DNA of 64,000 nucleotides from the NCBI GenBank assembly GCA_023252195.1, contig JAHEXI010000004.1, forward strand, positions 310,001 through 374,000, in the 5' to 3' direction. The position numbers and the translations under genes were made by a program. This DNA is from Pseudonocardiales bacterium. Its GTDB lineage: Bacteria > Actinomycetota > Actinomycetes > Mycobacteriales > Pseudonocardiaceae. This document shows, piece after piece, positions 37,454 through 47,100 of the stretch; the stretch's first letter is position 1; each line of letters begins with the position of its first letter. The notes beneath the pieces are model-generated. The model saw only the letters and a program-made list of their open reading frames with translations. It made no database searches and was not told where the DNA came from.

Positions 37454-38424
37454 TCAGGCAACAGCAAGAGTTTTCCGGTAGTGCGACGGCTTTGCAGGTC
37501 CTGATGGGCACGACCGGCGTCGGCGAGCGGGTAGCGGCCGCCGATGCTGATCCGTAGTGACCCGTCGAGGATCGCGTCGAACACCTCACCGGCGCGCCAG
37601 GTGAGTTCCTCGCGGGTGGCGACATAGTCCGCCAGTTTCGGCCTGGTGAGAAATACCGAGCCGGCGGAGTTCAGTCGCTGGGCGTCCACCGGCGGCACCG
37701 GCCCACTCGCCGCGCCGAAGAGTGCGAGCATCCCGCGGCGGCGCAGCGAGGCGAGGCTGGCGTCGAACGTCGAGGCGCCCACCCCGTCGTAGACGGCGGC
37801 GACGCCGTCTCCACCGGTTAGCCGGCGGACCTCGCCGGCCACGTCGTCGATCTCGGTGTAGCGGATCACCTCCGCCGCCCCAGCCTCCCGGGCCAGCCGC
37901 TCCTTGTCAGCAGTGGACACCGTTCCAATCACCCGGCCGCCACGCGCGGTGGCCAGCTGGGTGAGCAACAACCCCATCCCTCCCGCCGCAGCGTGCACCA
38001 GCACGGCCTCGTCGGGCTGCACAGCGTGCACCGACACCACGAGATAGTGCGCGGTCATGCCCTGTAGCAGGCAGCCCGCGGCGATTTCGATGTCCACTCC
38101 CTGGGGCACCGGCACGGCTTGATCGGTGGCCACCACGGCGCGCTCGGCGTAGCTGCCGGGGCTGGCCGCCCAGGCCACCTGGTCGCCGACCGCGAAGTCT
38201 CTGACGTCGGGGCCCACGGCGGTGACGGTGCCGGCGCCCTCCGAGCCGGGGATGAACGGCAACGGCATCGGGTAGGCACCGCTGCGGTGGTAGGTGTCGA
38301 TGTAGTTGACGCCGGCTGCGGCGAGCTCCACGAGTAACTGGCCGGGCCCGGGCGCCGGATCGGGCAACTCGGCCAAGCGTAGGACCTCAGGACCGCCGGT
38401 CTCGGTGATCTGGATCGCCCGCAT
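37450..38424 (-). CDS. qor: NADPH:quinone reductase (zinc-independent MDR family)
   Basis: 324 aa. Typical start MRAIQITETGGPEVLRLAEL, GVNYIDTYHRSGAYPMPLPF, and cofactor-binding AAAGGMGLLLTQLATARGG. The zinc-ligand cysteines of alcohol dehydrogenases are absent, so it belongs to the quinone oxidoreductase/zeta-crystallin branch. It follows the DUF885 gene by 9 nt and is probably its operon partner. Confidence 0.92.
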   Translation of the reverse strand: MRAIQITETGGPEVLRLAELPDPAPGPGQLLVELAAAGVNYIDTYHRSGAYPMPLPFIPGSEGAGTVTAVGPDVRDFAVGDQVAWAASPGSYAERAVVATDQAVPVPQGVDIEIAAGCLLQGMTAHYLVVSVHAVQPDEAVLVHAAAGGMGLLLTQLATARGGRVIGTVSTADKERLAREAGAAEVIRYTEIDDVAGEVRRLTGGDGVAAVYDGVGASTFDASLASLRRRGMLALFGAASGPVPPVDAQRLNSAGSVFLTRPKLADYVATREELTWRAGEVFDAILDGSLRISIGGRYPLADAGRAHQDLQSRRTTGKLLLLPD

Positions 38425-38433
38425 GGCGCCAGC

Positions 38434-40038
38434 CTAAGAGCCACCGGCCACAGCTCGCCTGGCCAGCCCGAGCGGTAGGCAGCCGGAGCCGGCCAGCGTG
38501 TCGTGGAAATCGCGCAGCTCCCCGGGCCATTGCGCGCGCAGCTGTTCGATCTCCAGGCAGCCGGTCAGGTAGGAGGCAGCCTGCGTCGGCCAGGCGCAGT
38601 ACCGGTCGACCTCGGCTTTGGTGGTGCCGGGGGACAGCGACGCGTGCGTGATCATGAACTCCTCGGCTTGGGCCGGATCCATGTCCCCGCAGTGCAGCGC
38701 GGTGTCCACCACCATCCGGGCCGCGCGGAAGATCCGGGCGTCGAGGTGTGCGAGCTCGTGCGCCGGATCGGAGAAATATCCTTGCTGGCGCATCATGCCC
38801 TCGGCGTAAAGCGCCCAGCCTTCCGCGAAGTAGCTGCTCCGGTGCACCGTCCGCACACTTCGCGCCGCCGGGGATGCCTCAGCTGCCCACGACAGCTGCC
38901 AGTGATGCCCTGGGTAGGCCTCATGCACGGAGATGGTGGGCAGCTGCGCGCGGGCGTTGGTTCGCAGCCGCTGGATGATCTCGTCATCGGTGGCGCCGTC
39001 TGGGGTGTAGGGCACGAAGAAGTGGCCGATCCGGGACCGGGTCAGCGGCGGTGGTTGCAGGTAGGACGCCACCGCCAGGATCGGGCGCTGGTAAGCGGGT
39101 GCTGGCACTACCCGGCACTGCTCGCCTTCGGCGAAGGTCACCAGCTCGCGGTCGGCGAGGAAGGCCCGGGCCCGTGCGGTCTCAGCCTCGTATTCCGCGC
39201 GCATCGCCTGCAGTGTGGGCGGGTGGTCGTCCTGCAGGGTCTCCATGGTGGCCCGCCAGTCGGCGCTGCCGCCGGGCACCCGAGGCGCCAGGTCCCGCAT
39301 CTGCGTGTCGAGACCGTCCCAGGCTTCGACGCCCCGGCGGTGCAGCTCGCCGGCCCCGTACCCGAGCAGCTCACGCTGCTGTAAGAGTGCTGAGTACAGC
39401 TTCTCGCCCGTCCGCCAGTCACCCGTGGCGCGCTCGGCGAACTCGGTGAGGAACTCGATGGTCTCCTCAAACGCCTGTACCGCCGGGACGGCCGCGTCCT
39501 GCAGACGGTCCCGCAGTACAGGGTCGCTGACCTCGGCGGGCAGCGAATCGCGGAGAAAAGCCGGGCCGGCCGCGGCCTGTCCGAGAGCGCGACGGACCAG
39601 CCGTGGAGCCGACAGCGCTGGATCGAGATTGGCTCGGCACGATACGAGCACCTCGGGAACCTCCGCCAACCGCGCCAACGCGCCGTCGACCAGCTCCGGT
39701 TCGGGGCGCAGCCGGTGCAGGAACGGCAACAGCAAGCCGGCGAACACCGGGCTCAGGTACACCGACGGGTCGCGCCGCCAGGCCGGCCAGCCGGCCATTA
39801 ACACGTTCCCTCGCAGTGTCGAGACGACGAGGTCCCGGTCGATCCCGGACGGCTCGGCTTCGAACCGGGTCAGCCATCCGGCGGTGTCCCGGTCGCGGCT
39901 GTCGAAGGCTGCGGCGTTGAAGTCGCCGAGCCGGTGGTCGTACCCGGTCGCGCCAAGCGCGTCGGCATGCACCGGATGTTGATCGAAGTACCAGTCGAGG
40001 TAGGCGGTGATCTGGTCGGATGCAGGCGTTGCGCTCAC
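38434..40038 (-). CDS. DUF885 family protein (probable metallopeptidase)
   Basis: 534 aa. The zinc-binding-like motif VHEAYPGHHWQL plus WALYAEGMM and ISVHEAYPG blocks mark the DUF885 family of putative metallocarboxypeptidases. The start is uncertain: GTG 40038 gives SATPASDQITAYLDWYFDQH, similar to homologs, whereas ATG 40119 adds 27 low-complexity residues and overlaps by ATGA the end of an upstream remnant frame. No signal peptide is evident with the short start. Upstream partner of the quinone oxidoreductase gene. Confidence 0.88.
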   Translation of the reverse strand: MSATPASDQITAYLDWYFDQHPVHADALGATGYDHRLGDFNAAAFDSRDRDTAGWLTRFEAEPSGIDRDLVVSTLRGNVLMAGWPAWRRDPSVYLSPVFAGLLLPFLHRLRPEPELVDGALARLAEVPEVLVSCRANLDPALSAPRLVRRALGQAAAGPAFLRDSLPAEVSDPVLRDRLQDAAVPAVQAFEETIEFLTEFAERATGDWRTGEKLYSALLQQRELLGYGAGELHRRGVEAWDGLDTQMRDLAPRVPGGSADWRATMETLQDDHPPTLQAMRAEYEAETARARAFLADRELVTFAEGEQCRVVPAPAYQRPILAVASYLQPPPLTRSRIGHFFVPYTPDGATDDEIIQRLRTNARAQLPTISVHEAYPGHHWQLSWAAEASPAARSVRTVHRSSYFAEGWALYAEGMMRQQGYFSDPAHELAHLDARIFRAARMVVDTALHCGDMDPAQAEEFMITHASLSPGTTKAEVDRYCAWPTQAASYLTGCLEIEQLRAQWPGELRDFHDTLAGSGCLPLGLARRAVAGGS

Positions 40039-40115
40039 CGAGGGATCTGGGCTCACAACCGTCGAAGCTATCCCACCGGACACTGCTGTGGCACCCGCAG
40101 TGATCGAATTTGCGA

Positions 40116-40529
40116 TCATGGAGGCTGTCGGGCCAGCGCGGGGACCTCGCTGCGTCGCCTCAGTAGCACCGGCGCACAGCCCAGCAGCGTCAGCACGATG
40201 AACGCCGCTGCGAAAAATGGCGCCCACGTGGGCACATTAGGTTCGTCGCGACGTTGGCGTCGCCCACCGTGGCCGCAAGGACGTGTGCCCCGCCGATCTC
40301 TGAAGGCGCCGAGGTTCTCGCCGATCGCTCAGATGACTTCGCTGGCGGCGCGGCTGGTCAGCAGTTCGCTGGTCTCGACACCCAGCGTCCTCGCATACAC
40401 ATCGCGCAGCCGGTCCACGGCCTCATAAGGATGCATTAGAAGGTCCACCGGCTTGCCGCGGCGCAACGCGTCCAGCGCGGCGGGCGGTGGCCCGTACCGG
40501 TTCACGCAGGTGCTCAAGTCGATCGTCAC
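40116..40529 (-). pseudogene. Aminotransferase (class I/II) N-terminal remnant fused to a membrane-protein tail
   Basis: One frame from 40529 reads DLSTCVNRYGPPPAALDALR and YEAVDRLRDVYARTLGVETS, ELLTSRAASEVI, resembling histidinol-phosphate-type aminotransferases. A TGA at 40329-40331 follows where I expect a Trp codon. Past it the same frame continues through noise to APFFAAAFIVLTLLGCAPVL and stops at 40116, resembling the last transmembrane segment of an unrelated transporter. No more of either gene is present. Confidence 0.55.
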
Positions 40530-40672
40530 CGCGCGAGCTGGATCACTATCCTGAGCTCCGAAGCCTCCTGCGCCACCGGCTCCGCGGCGTTCGTTTCGGC
40601 TAAACTCAGTGGTCGCTGAAATTCACTGTGCAGTGCGAGCGGCGGCGATCCACTTGCGCATCCGGGTGATCC

Positions 40673-41224
40673 TCACCCAGTTACCACGTTTATAACGAAG
40701 TTGGCGTCGGTTTGGTTCGGCACGTCGGGGGGCACTTGGACAGTGCCATCGCCGCGGGCATTATGATAGATGCCCGTGCCACCTACGATTGCGCACGGGA
40801 GGGTTTGGCCCCTACCGAAGAGTGCAGTATTGTCGAACAGACCTTGCATTGTGATCTGTCCACGATCGAGGACGAAGGTGGCGGTGCAGAGGACATCGCC
40901 AGCGGCGGTGGCGTTTCCACTGAACGTGGTGCACTGGCCTGCGGTGTGCCCGACTTGCCTTCCTCCAGCATGATCGAACAGGTCGCCGGCGTAGATGAAC
41001 TGGTCTCCCGGACCCGTCCCCTGAGGACCGAGATCCAGTATCGCCTGCTGTGTGTCATGCTCGAAGAAGCGAAGCATCGTGACAGCATCTGCGTTCCGGT
41101 CGGGCGTCGCCTTCTGGCCGCACGCCCCGAGCACGGGTAGCAAAAGAGCGGCAAGAAATGCGGCGGTTCCAGCTCGTTTCCCCCACGGCACCGCTTTTGA
41201 GTACACATCTGAATCGGATGACAT
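40673..41224 (-). CDS. Lipoprotein with allene oxide cyclase-like barrel
   Basis: 183 aa. The N-terminus is basic then hydrophobic and has a lipobox (FLAALLLPVLGACG, Cys at about residue 35), so it is probably a lipid-anchored secreted protein. The remainder (GDQFIYAGDLFDHAGGRQVG, TFVLDRGQITMQGLFDNT, CAIVGGTGIYHNARGDGTVQ) has the beta-barrel pattern of the dirigent/allene oxide cyclase-like domain found in actinobacterial secreted proteins. Function unknown. Base composition is less GC-rich than neighbours. Confidence 0.82.
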   Translation of the reverse strand: MSSDSDVYSKAVPWGKRAGTAAFLAALLLPVLGACGQKATPDRNADAVTMLRFFEHDTQQAILDLGPQGTGPGDQFIYAGDLFDHAGGRQVGHTAGQCTTFSGNATAAGDVLCTATFVLDRGQITMQGLFDNTALFGRGQTLPCAIVGGTGIYHNARGDGTVQVPPDVPNQTDANFVINVVTG

Positions 41225-41321
41225 CAGTTAACCACCTCTCGGAACCGAACCGTCGTGGAGCATTCGGGCGCTTCCCCTGCTGGGCTGGCAGCGTGATTCT
41301 TCGTGCTGACTCATCGGCCCG

Positions 41322-41361
41322 CTGTCATGTACCTGACAGGAACAGTGTCAGCCTCGTGACA
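41322..41361. promoter_or_regulatory. Cluster of TGACAG/CTGTCA half-sites
   Basis: CTGTCA (41322-41327) and TGACAG (41334-41339) form an inverted repeat; further copies TGTCAG (41346-41351) and TGACAG (41357-41362) follow. The cluster lies about 100 bp upstream of the lipoprotein gene start (41224). Possible operator array. Confidence 0.35.
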
Positions 41362-41499
41362 GAGGCGTAGGCGTTGGAAGCGCCTTTCACACCGATACCC
41401 ATTGGCCGCCCACCTCAGCCGGAAGATCTCATCTGGCCTGCTCGCCGCTCCGCAGCGCGCGGCGCCTACGAGATCAGCCCCAGACCGCGACACCATCGA

Positions 41500-41856
41500 T
41501 CATCCCTTGGCGTAGTGGGAGGCGCCCCACCAGTCGACGACGACGACCGGCTCGTCGCCGACGACCCAGGCGTCGTGGCCCTGCGGTAGGGCAGTGACAT
41601 CGCCGGGCCCGGCGTCGAGCTCGGTGCCGTCGGCCATGACGATGTGCAGGGTGCCTTGCACGTGGTACTGGAAGTGCGGCGCCTCGCACAGCTCGGTGCC
41701 GGCGATCGGCTTGATGTGGTCGGACCATCGCCAGCCGGGATAGAGGGTGAGACGGCCGATCTCGCTGCCGCCGATAGTGAGCAGGTCGAGTTGTCCCCGC
41801 TCGAAGGTGCGGCTCTCGTCCGGTGCGGCGAAGGTCTTCTGCTCGGCTGCTGACAT
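41500..41856 (-). CDS. Cupin-domain protein
   Basis: 118 aa. ATG 41856 gives MSAAEQKTFAAPDESRTFER. Cupin motif 1-like LYPGWRWSDHIKPIAGTELC, FQYHVQGTLHIVMADGTELD, and motif 2-like PGDVTALPQGHDAWVVGDEP. This layout is usual for small single-cupin proteins annotated as sensors or stress-related in actinobacteria. Divergent from the NTF2-like gene across a hairpin-rich spacer. Ligand unknown. Confidence 0.88.
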   Translation of the reverse strand: MSAAEQKTFAAPDESRTFERGQLDLLTIGGSEIGRLTLYPGWRWSDHIKPIAGTELCEAPHFQYHVQGTLHIVMADGTELDAGPGDVTALPQGHDAWVVGDEPVVVVDWWGASHYAKG

Positions 41857-41917
41857 GGTTGTCTCCGTTCCGGGTGATTCGCCGGACCGTGCGCCGGCGA
41901 CGGGAACAACGATGCAG

Positions 41918-41973
41918 CCGGGTCTTGCCACCGGTTGGCCGCAGCCGTGGCAAACCGGTGGCAAGGAGCCCGG
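41918..41973. promoter_or_regulatory. Long hairpin / operator between cupin and NTF2-like genes
   Basis: CTTGCCACCGGTT (41924-41936) pairs perfectly with AACCGGTGGCAAG (41953-41965); an outer CCGGG/CCCGG (41918-41922 and 41969-41973) extends it. GTGGCAA also occurs twice directly (41948-41954 region and 41959-41964 region). It sits 60 bp upstream of each divergent gene. A shared operator is likely. Confidence 0.55.
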
Positions 41974-42024
41974 GAGATCCTGATGGTCGTCTTGGACACG
42001 TCCTGGGACCACGAGGAGGTCACG

Positions 42025-42429
42025 ATGTCCGACGATCAGAGCGATGGGCCCGTTGAGCGGTACCTGGCGGCCATCGAGGGTGCCGCGATGGGGGGCTGCG
42101 ACGCCTTGAGCCCCGAGGTGACGCTGGACGCCACGGTGCCTCACTGGCGTTTCAGTGTCCGCGGTGACGCGGCGGTGCGGGCCGAGTTGTCCCGCTGGTA
42201 CGCCGACGCGGGGAGTTTCGAGGAGCTCAAACGCACCCCGCTGCCCACCGGGGAGCTGGTCGAGTTCACCCTCCGTTGGGAGCAGGAAGGCGTCCCGTAC
42301 GCCATCCACCAGGCCCACATCGTCGAGGTGACTGATGGCCGGATCACCAGAGACCAGGTGTGGTGCGGGGGACGGTGGTCGGCGACACTTCTGGCCGAGA
42401 TGGCCGAGACCGCAGATGTCACCGCCTGA
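42025..42429 (+). CDS. NTF2-like (SnoaL-type) protein
   Basis: 134 aa from ATG 42025, with GAGGAGG upstream. The cone-shaped fold pattern is seen in VERYLAAIEGAAMGG, ALSPEVTLDATVPHW, RAELSRWYADAGSFEELKRT and AHIVEVTDGRITRDQVWCGG. Such proteins are ligand-binding or act as isomerases; the substrate is unknown. It overlaps the next gene by 14 nt. Confidence 0.82.
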   Translation: MSDDQSDGPVERYLAAIEGAAMGGCDALSPEVTLDATVPHWRFSVRGDAAVRAELSRWYADAGSFEELKRTPLPTGELVEFTLRWEQEGVPYAIHQAHIVEVTDGRITRDQVWCGGRWSATLLAEMAETADVTA

Positions 42430-43402
42430 GACCGCTCCCTGCCTGGACGATCTGCTGGAGGCGGCGAGCAGTCGAAGGCCGTGGGTGCCCGAGGACACCA
42501 AGTCGGGCGCACGCTTTGAACGGGTCGTCATCGACGGCGAGCGTTACGTGCTGAAGTATCAGGATCCCCGGGACGACTGGCTGCTGCGGGCCACCGGAGA
42601 CCCGGGCGAGCGCTACGTTCGCCTGTGGACCGACGGGCTGTTGGGCCGGATGCCTGACGTCATCGACCCGGCGGTGGTCGCTTGTAGCTTCGACGGTGCC
42701 GTGGGCAGGGTTCTGTTGCGGGACGTCACCACTCACCTGCTCCCGCCCGGCCGGCCGTTCCCGACCGAGCAACACCTCCGCTTTGTGGATCACATGGCCG
42801 CGATGCACGCCGCCTTCTGGGGCTGGCGGGATGAGGTGGGGCTCACTCCGCTGGCCATCCGATACCTGATGTTCTCTCCCGCTGTGGCGAAGGCCGAGGC
42901 GGTCCAGGGCTCCGAGGCGGTGGTGCCCAAGGTGATGGCACAGGGCTGGGACAAGCTGCCCGCGGCGTCCACCCGACTGGCCGAGCTGGTGCTGCCGCTC
43001 CTCGACGACCTCACACCGCTGGTCGCTGCTCTCGGCGCGGTGCCCCACACGTTGGTGCACGGTGACTGGAAGGCGGCCAACCTGGGCAGCCACCCCGACG
43101 GGCGCACGGTGCTACTCGACTTCGGCGAAGTTCCCGGGGAGGCGTCGCCCATCGCGGACCTGTCCTGGTATCTGGCGCTCAACGCCGACCTGCTGCCCGA
43201 GACCAAGGACCAGGCGATCGCCTCCTACCGGGCTGCCCTGCAACGTCACGGGATCGACACCGCCGGCTGGTGGGACGCCGCGGTCGCGCTCGAGCTGCTC
43301 GCCACGATGGTTCAGTTCGGGTGGGAGAAAGCGCTCGGTGGCCCTGGTCCGGAACTGGCCTGGTGGGAGGCACGGGCGGTCGAGGGCGCGCAGTGGCTGT
43401 GA
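42416..43402 (+). CDS. Aminoglycoside phosphotransferase-like kinase
   Basis: 328 aa from ATG 42416. Kinase-like fold: catalytic loop LVHGDWKAANLGSH (HGDxxxxN pattern) and the DFG-like VLLDFGEVPGEASPIADLSW. Phosphate-donor lysine in VIDGERYVLKYQ. The substrate is not predictable; many such genes act on small hydroxylated metabolites and not on aminoglycosides. Second of three overlapping genes with the NTF2-like and methyltransferase genes. Confidence 0.85.
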   Translation: MSPPETAPCLDDLLEAASSRRPWVPEDTKSGARFERVVIDGERYVLKYQDPRDDWLLRATGDPGERYVRLWTDGLLGRMPDVIDPAVVACSFDGAVGRVLLRDVTTHLLPPGRPFPTEQHLRFVDHMAAMHAAFWGWRDEVGLTPLAIRYLMFSPAVAKAEAVQGSEAVVPKVMAQGWDKLPAASTRLAELVLPLLDDLTPLVAALGAVPHTLVHGDWKAANLGSHPDGRTVLLDFGEVPGEASPIADLSWYLALNADLLPETKDQAIASYRAALQRHGIDTAGWWDAAVALELLATMVQFGWEKALGGPGPELAWWEARAVEGAQWL

Positions 43403-44184
43403 CGACCGCCTACGACGGCCTGGCGCACGAGTGGGACGCTGCGGCCGGTCTGGTGTACCGGCCGCTCGCTCGGTCCTTGGTGGCGGCGTCGCCGGTGGCC
43501 CTGGCGGGGCGCCTGGTTCTCGACATCGGGAGCGGGACGGGCGCGGTCGCGCAGGCCGCGGCGGCGCGCGGCGCTCGGGTGGTCGCCGTTGACAGATCTA
43601 CCGAGATGGTCAGCTACGGGAGTGCGCAGGGCTGGCCGGCCGTGGTGGCTGACGTGCTCGCGCTGCCGTTGCGCGGCGGTGTCTTCGACGCCGCCGTCGC
43701 GGGGTTCCTGCTCAACCACCTGCCGCCTGCTGCAGCCCTGGCCGAGCTTGCCCGCGTGGTGTGTCCCGGCGGAGTGGTGCTCGCCTCGACCTGGGCGGGG
43801 GGACAGCGCGACTCGGCGAAAGCAGCGATCGACGCCGTGGTGGCCTCCTGGGGCTGGGTCCCGCCGGCCTGGTACCAGGCGATGCGGGAGCAGGTGGAGC
43901 ACGAGTCCGGGAATCCGGAACGACTCGCGGCGACCGCCCGGGAGGCGGGCCTGGTCTCGGTGCGGGCCTGGGCGCACCGTGAGGATCTCGGCTTGCTGGA
44001 TTCCCACGCGGTAGTCGCCTACCGCCTGGCCACGCCGCAGATCGCCCCATGGGTGGGCGCGCTTGACCCGTCGGCGAGAGCCGAGCTCGTCCGTCAAGCC
44101 CTCGTCGCGGTCCGGCCGCACGCTCCAGGGTGGCGACCGGCGGCGGTCCTACTGGCCGGGCGCGTGAGAGGCCAGCCCAGCTAG
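43399..44184 (+). CDS. Class I SAM-dependent methyltransferase
   Basis: 261 aa from GTG 43399, overlapping the kinase stop (GTGA). Motif I LVLDIGSGTGAVAQAAAARG, motif II VVAVDRSTEMVSYG and FDAAVAGFLLNHLPPAAALA. It is the third gene of the NTF2-like/kinase/methyltransferase operon; together they could modify one small molecule. The stop codon overlaps that of the convergent BTAD regulator (CTAG at 44181-44184). Confidence 0.87.
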   Translation: MTTAYDGLAHEWDAAAGLVYRPLARSLVAASPVALAGRLVLDIGSGTGAVAQAAAARGARVVAVDRSTEMVSYGSAQGWPAVVADVLALPLRGGVFDAAVAGFLLNHLPPAAALAELARVVCPGGVVLASTWAGGQRDSAKAAIDAVVASWGWVPPAWYQAMREQVEHESGNPERLAATAREAGLVSVRAWAHREDLGLLDSHAVVAYRLATPQIAPWVGALDPSARAELVRQALVAVRPHAPGWRPAAVLLAGRVRGQPS

Positions 44185-47100
44185 CGCCAGCCCAGTCGAC
44201 GACCGGCATCGCGTTCCAGCGCGCCGGTGTAGCCGCCGGCACGCGTCCGGAGTTCGCCGACCCGGCGCCGGGCCAGGTCCTCCCATTCGCCGACGCCGAA
44301 CGCTGCAGCCACCTCGCCGGTGATCCACCACGCCTCGAGGCCGGCCACCTCGTCGAGCCGCAACAGCAGCCGACCCACCTCGTTCAGGTCGACGACGCCA
44401 CCCACTCGGTGTGCCGCCGTCGCCGCAACCAGCCGAGCTTGGCCGTGGTAGCGGGGTGTGCCGAGGGTAGCTGCGTCGGCGGCGAGAGACTCGGCGCCGG
44501 CCAGCGCAGCCTCGGCGTCCCCCAGGGCCAGGTCGAGGCGGGCGCGAATCAGCCGGCCGCGCAGTTGGTGGCGCCAGCGGAAAGCGTGCTCGACTTCGGC
44601 GAGCGCCGCGGCCTCGTCGAGGAGCTTGCCTGCCTCGTCGAGGTCACCGGCCAGCAACCGCCCCGAGGCCAGGTCGAGCAGCGCGTGGGCCAGCGGCTCG
44701 GCCATCCCTTGTGGGCGGGCGGCCTCGATGGCCGCCTGATTGAGCTCGTCGGCCGCAGTGAGCTCACCGAGGTTGCGCATGATCCACCCGCGCAAGTTCA
44801 GTGGGCGTGCGATCCATCGCTGGGCGCCCATCCGCGCCACGTCGGCGTCGAGCGCGTCCAGCGTGGCCAGTGCCTCCTCGGCACGTCCCAGCATCCCCAA
44901 CGCCATGGTGGCCGCCATCAGGGCGTAAGCGTTGGGGAACCGATAAGCAGCGAGCCCTTCGCCGTCCTGTTGCTTCACCAGGCGCAGGGTCTCCGCCGGG
45001 CGGCCCTGATTCATCCGTAGCCACGCCAACCACGCCTCGACCATCCGGCCGCTGGCCGCAGGCGCTGCGCCGGCCGCGCCCTCGAGGCGGTCTGCGGCGC
45101 CTCCGAGGTCGCCCGAGACCAGCGACACCCAGCCGCCGAGGGCCAGGCAGCTGGTGCGCAGGTCGGCGTCGGTGGCCTGCTGTGCACCCCGATCGGCGAG
45201 GATGAGCGCCTGGTCGAAGCGGCGCTGCAAGTGCGCCGACCAGGCGGCCACCTCCAGCGCCTCTGCTCCGGCGCCCCTGGACCGGGCAACCTCGATGTCC
45301 TCCGAGACCTGCTCGTAACGAGCCAGCATCGAGCACACTCGGGCTCGCTCGAGGCGAGCGCCGACCGTGTCGTGCAGTGCCACCGCCTCGTCCAGCAGGC
45401 GCAGCGCCTCCTCCTGATCGAATCGGGCTACCGCCAGCCGCGCCGCGGTCACCAACATGGCCGAGGCGTCCGCCAACTCGCCCCCCCGGCGGGCGTGCCA
45501 GGCCACCGCCAGTGGGTCGGCACCGGGCCGGGCGGCAAGCGCCCGAGCCGCTGCCCGGTGGATGTAGGCGGTTCGTGCCGCCCCCACTGCGCAAGCCAGC
45601 GCTTCGCGTACCAACGCGTGGGCGAAGGTGAACCTCGGGCCCAGCTCGACGAGGAACCGCCGCCGCACCCCTTCCTCCAGATGGTCGAGCAGCTCGCCGG
45701 GCGCGGTGGCGGTCGCCGCCGCGAGCAGGTCCAGGTCGATCTCGGGACCGATCACCGCGGCGGCGCGCAACGTGGCTGCCGCGGCGCCACTGCGAGCGCA
45801 CCGCTCGTCGACGGCACGGCGGATACTGATCGGCAGCTCGCTGTCGGCGTCGGCGGCCGCCAGCTCGACCAGGAATAGGGGGTGCCCGGCGCTGCGGGTG
45901 TGTAGCTGCGCGGCGCGATCGGGCCCGACGATCGCCACGGCGGCATCGAGATCGAGTGGGCCCAAGGCGATGGTCGTCACACCGGGCAACGGAACTCCTT
46001 CCTCGGCCCGGCGGGCGGCGATGACGGCGACGCGACTGTCAGCCAGGCGGCGCACCGCTTGGCTGAGCCATCTCGTGGTGGTGGTATCGGCGAGATGGAC
46101 GTCGTCGATGACCAGCACCAGCGGCTCACGTTCCGCCTGCCGTCGCAGGACGCTGAACAGCGCCGCGAACAGCAGCGCCTGGCCAGCGCCGTGATCGGTG
46201 AGCGCGGCGAGCGCAGCTGCCCCGGCTGGTTCGGTTTGGCCGCCGATCAACGGTCCGAGAATGGCGATATCGGGGCCCACGACCTGGTCGGCGCCGCCGC
46301 TGCCAGGGTGGCGTACGAGCTCGTCCACTGCGTCGAGAAGCGGTTGCAGCGGCAGGGCTCGACCGAGCTCGTCGCCTGCTACCGGCACGACCCGCACCCC
46401 CCGAGCAGCCAGCCGTTCGCTCCAGACGCGCAGCAACCGTGACTTCCCGATGCCGGCTTCACCCTCGACCACTCCCACCTGCCCGCACCCGTGCTCGGCG
46501 CGCTGGAACAACGCATCGAGCTCGATGATCGCGCCAGCGCGCCCCGGCAGCTCAACGGAGGTGGTAACGAGGGATCCGTCCGGCACTCGGGTAGCGGGAA
46601 GCTCGCCGAGCAGTATCGCTGTGTGCAGCGCCTCGGTCTCGGTGGACGGACCGGCCCCCAAGTCCTCGGCCAGGCGCTCTCGGGCTCCGGAGTAGGCGGC
46701 CAGTGCGGAGGCCGGACGGCCCCATCGGGTCAACGCCTCCATCAGCGCCCGCAATGCCACCTCGTCATAGGGATCTACCGCCAGCATCTGGCTGGACAGC
46801 TCAGCGGCGCTCGCGAAGTCGCCAGCCGACAGGGCTGCCGCGGCGGCCGTGTGGTGCAGGCGCGAGACGAGCAGGTCGGCGGCCGAGCGCTCCGCGTCCG
46901 CCCACCGGGCGTCGGGCTCGTCGGCGAGCAGCGGTCCCCGGACCAGTGCGAGCCCGGCTGCGGCTGCCGTTCGGGCGGCTCCCACCGCGGCTGCGGCCAG
47001 CCGGCGATCGGCCTGTGCCGCGTACTCCCGGAGAGCGTCGAGATCCAGCCAGTCAACCGCCAACGAGTAGCCGGCATCGTTGCGCCGAAGCCGATCGGCA

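Noticed and set aside
40329-40331. In-frame TGA in the aminotransferase-like frame as a second selenocysteine
   Set aside because: The position corresponds to a non-redox residue (probably Trp) and the downstream sequence decays, unlike the conserved continuation of the 32000 TGA.
41474-42531. Long minus-strand frames running through the NTF2-like gene into the cupin
   Set aside because: Only the last 118 codons show cupin similarity; the upstream part is antisense to the NTF2-like gene.
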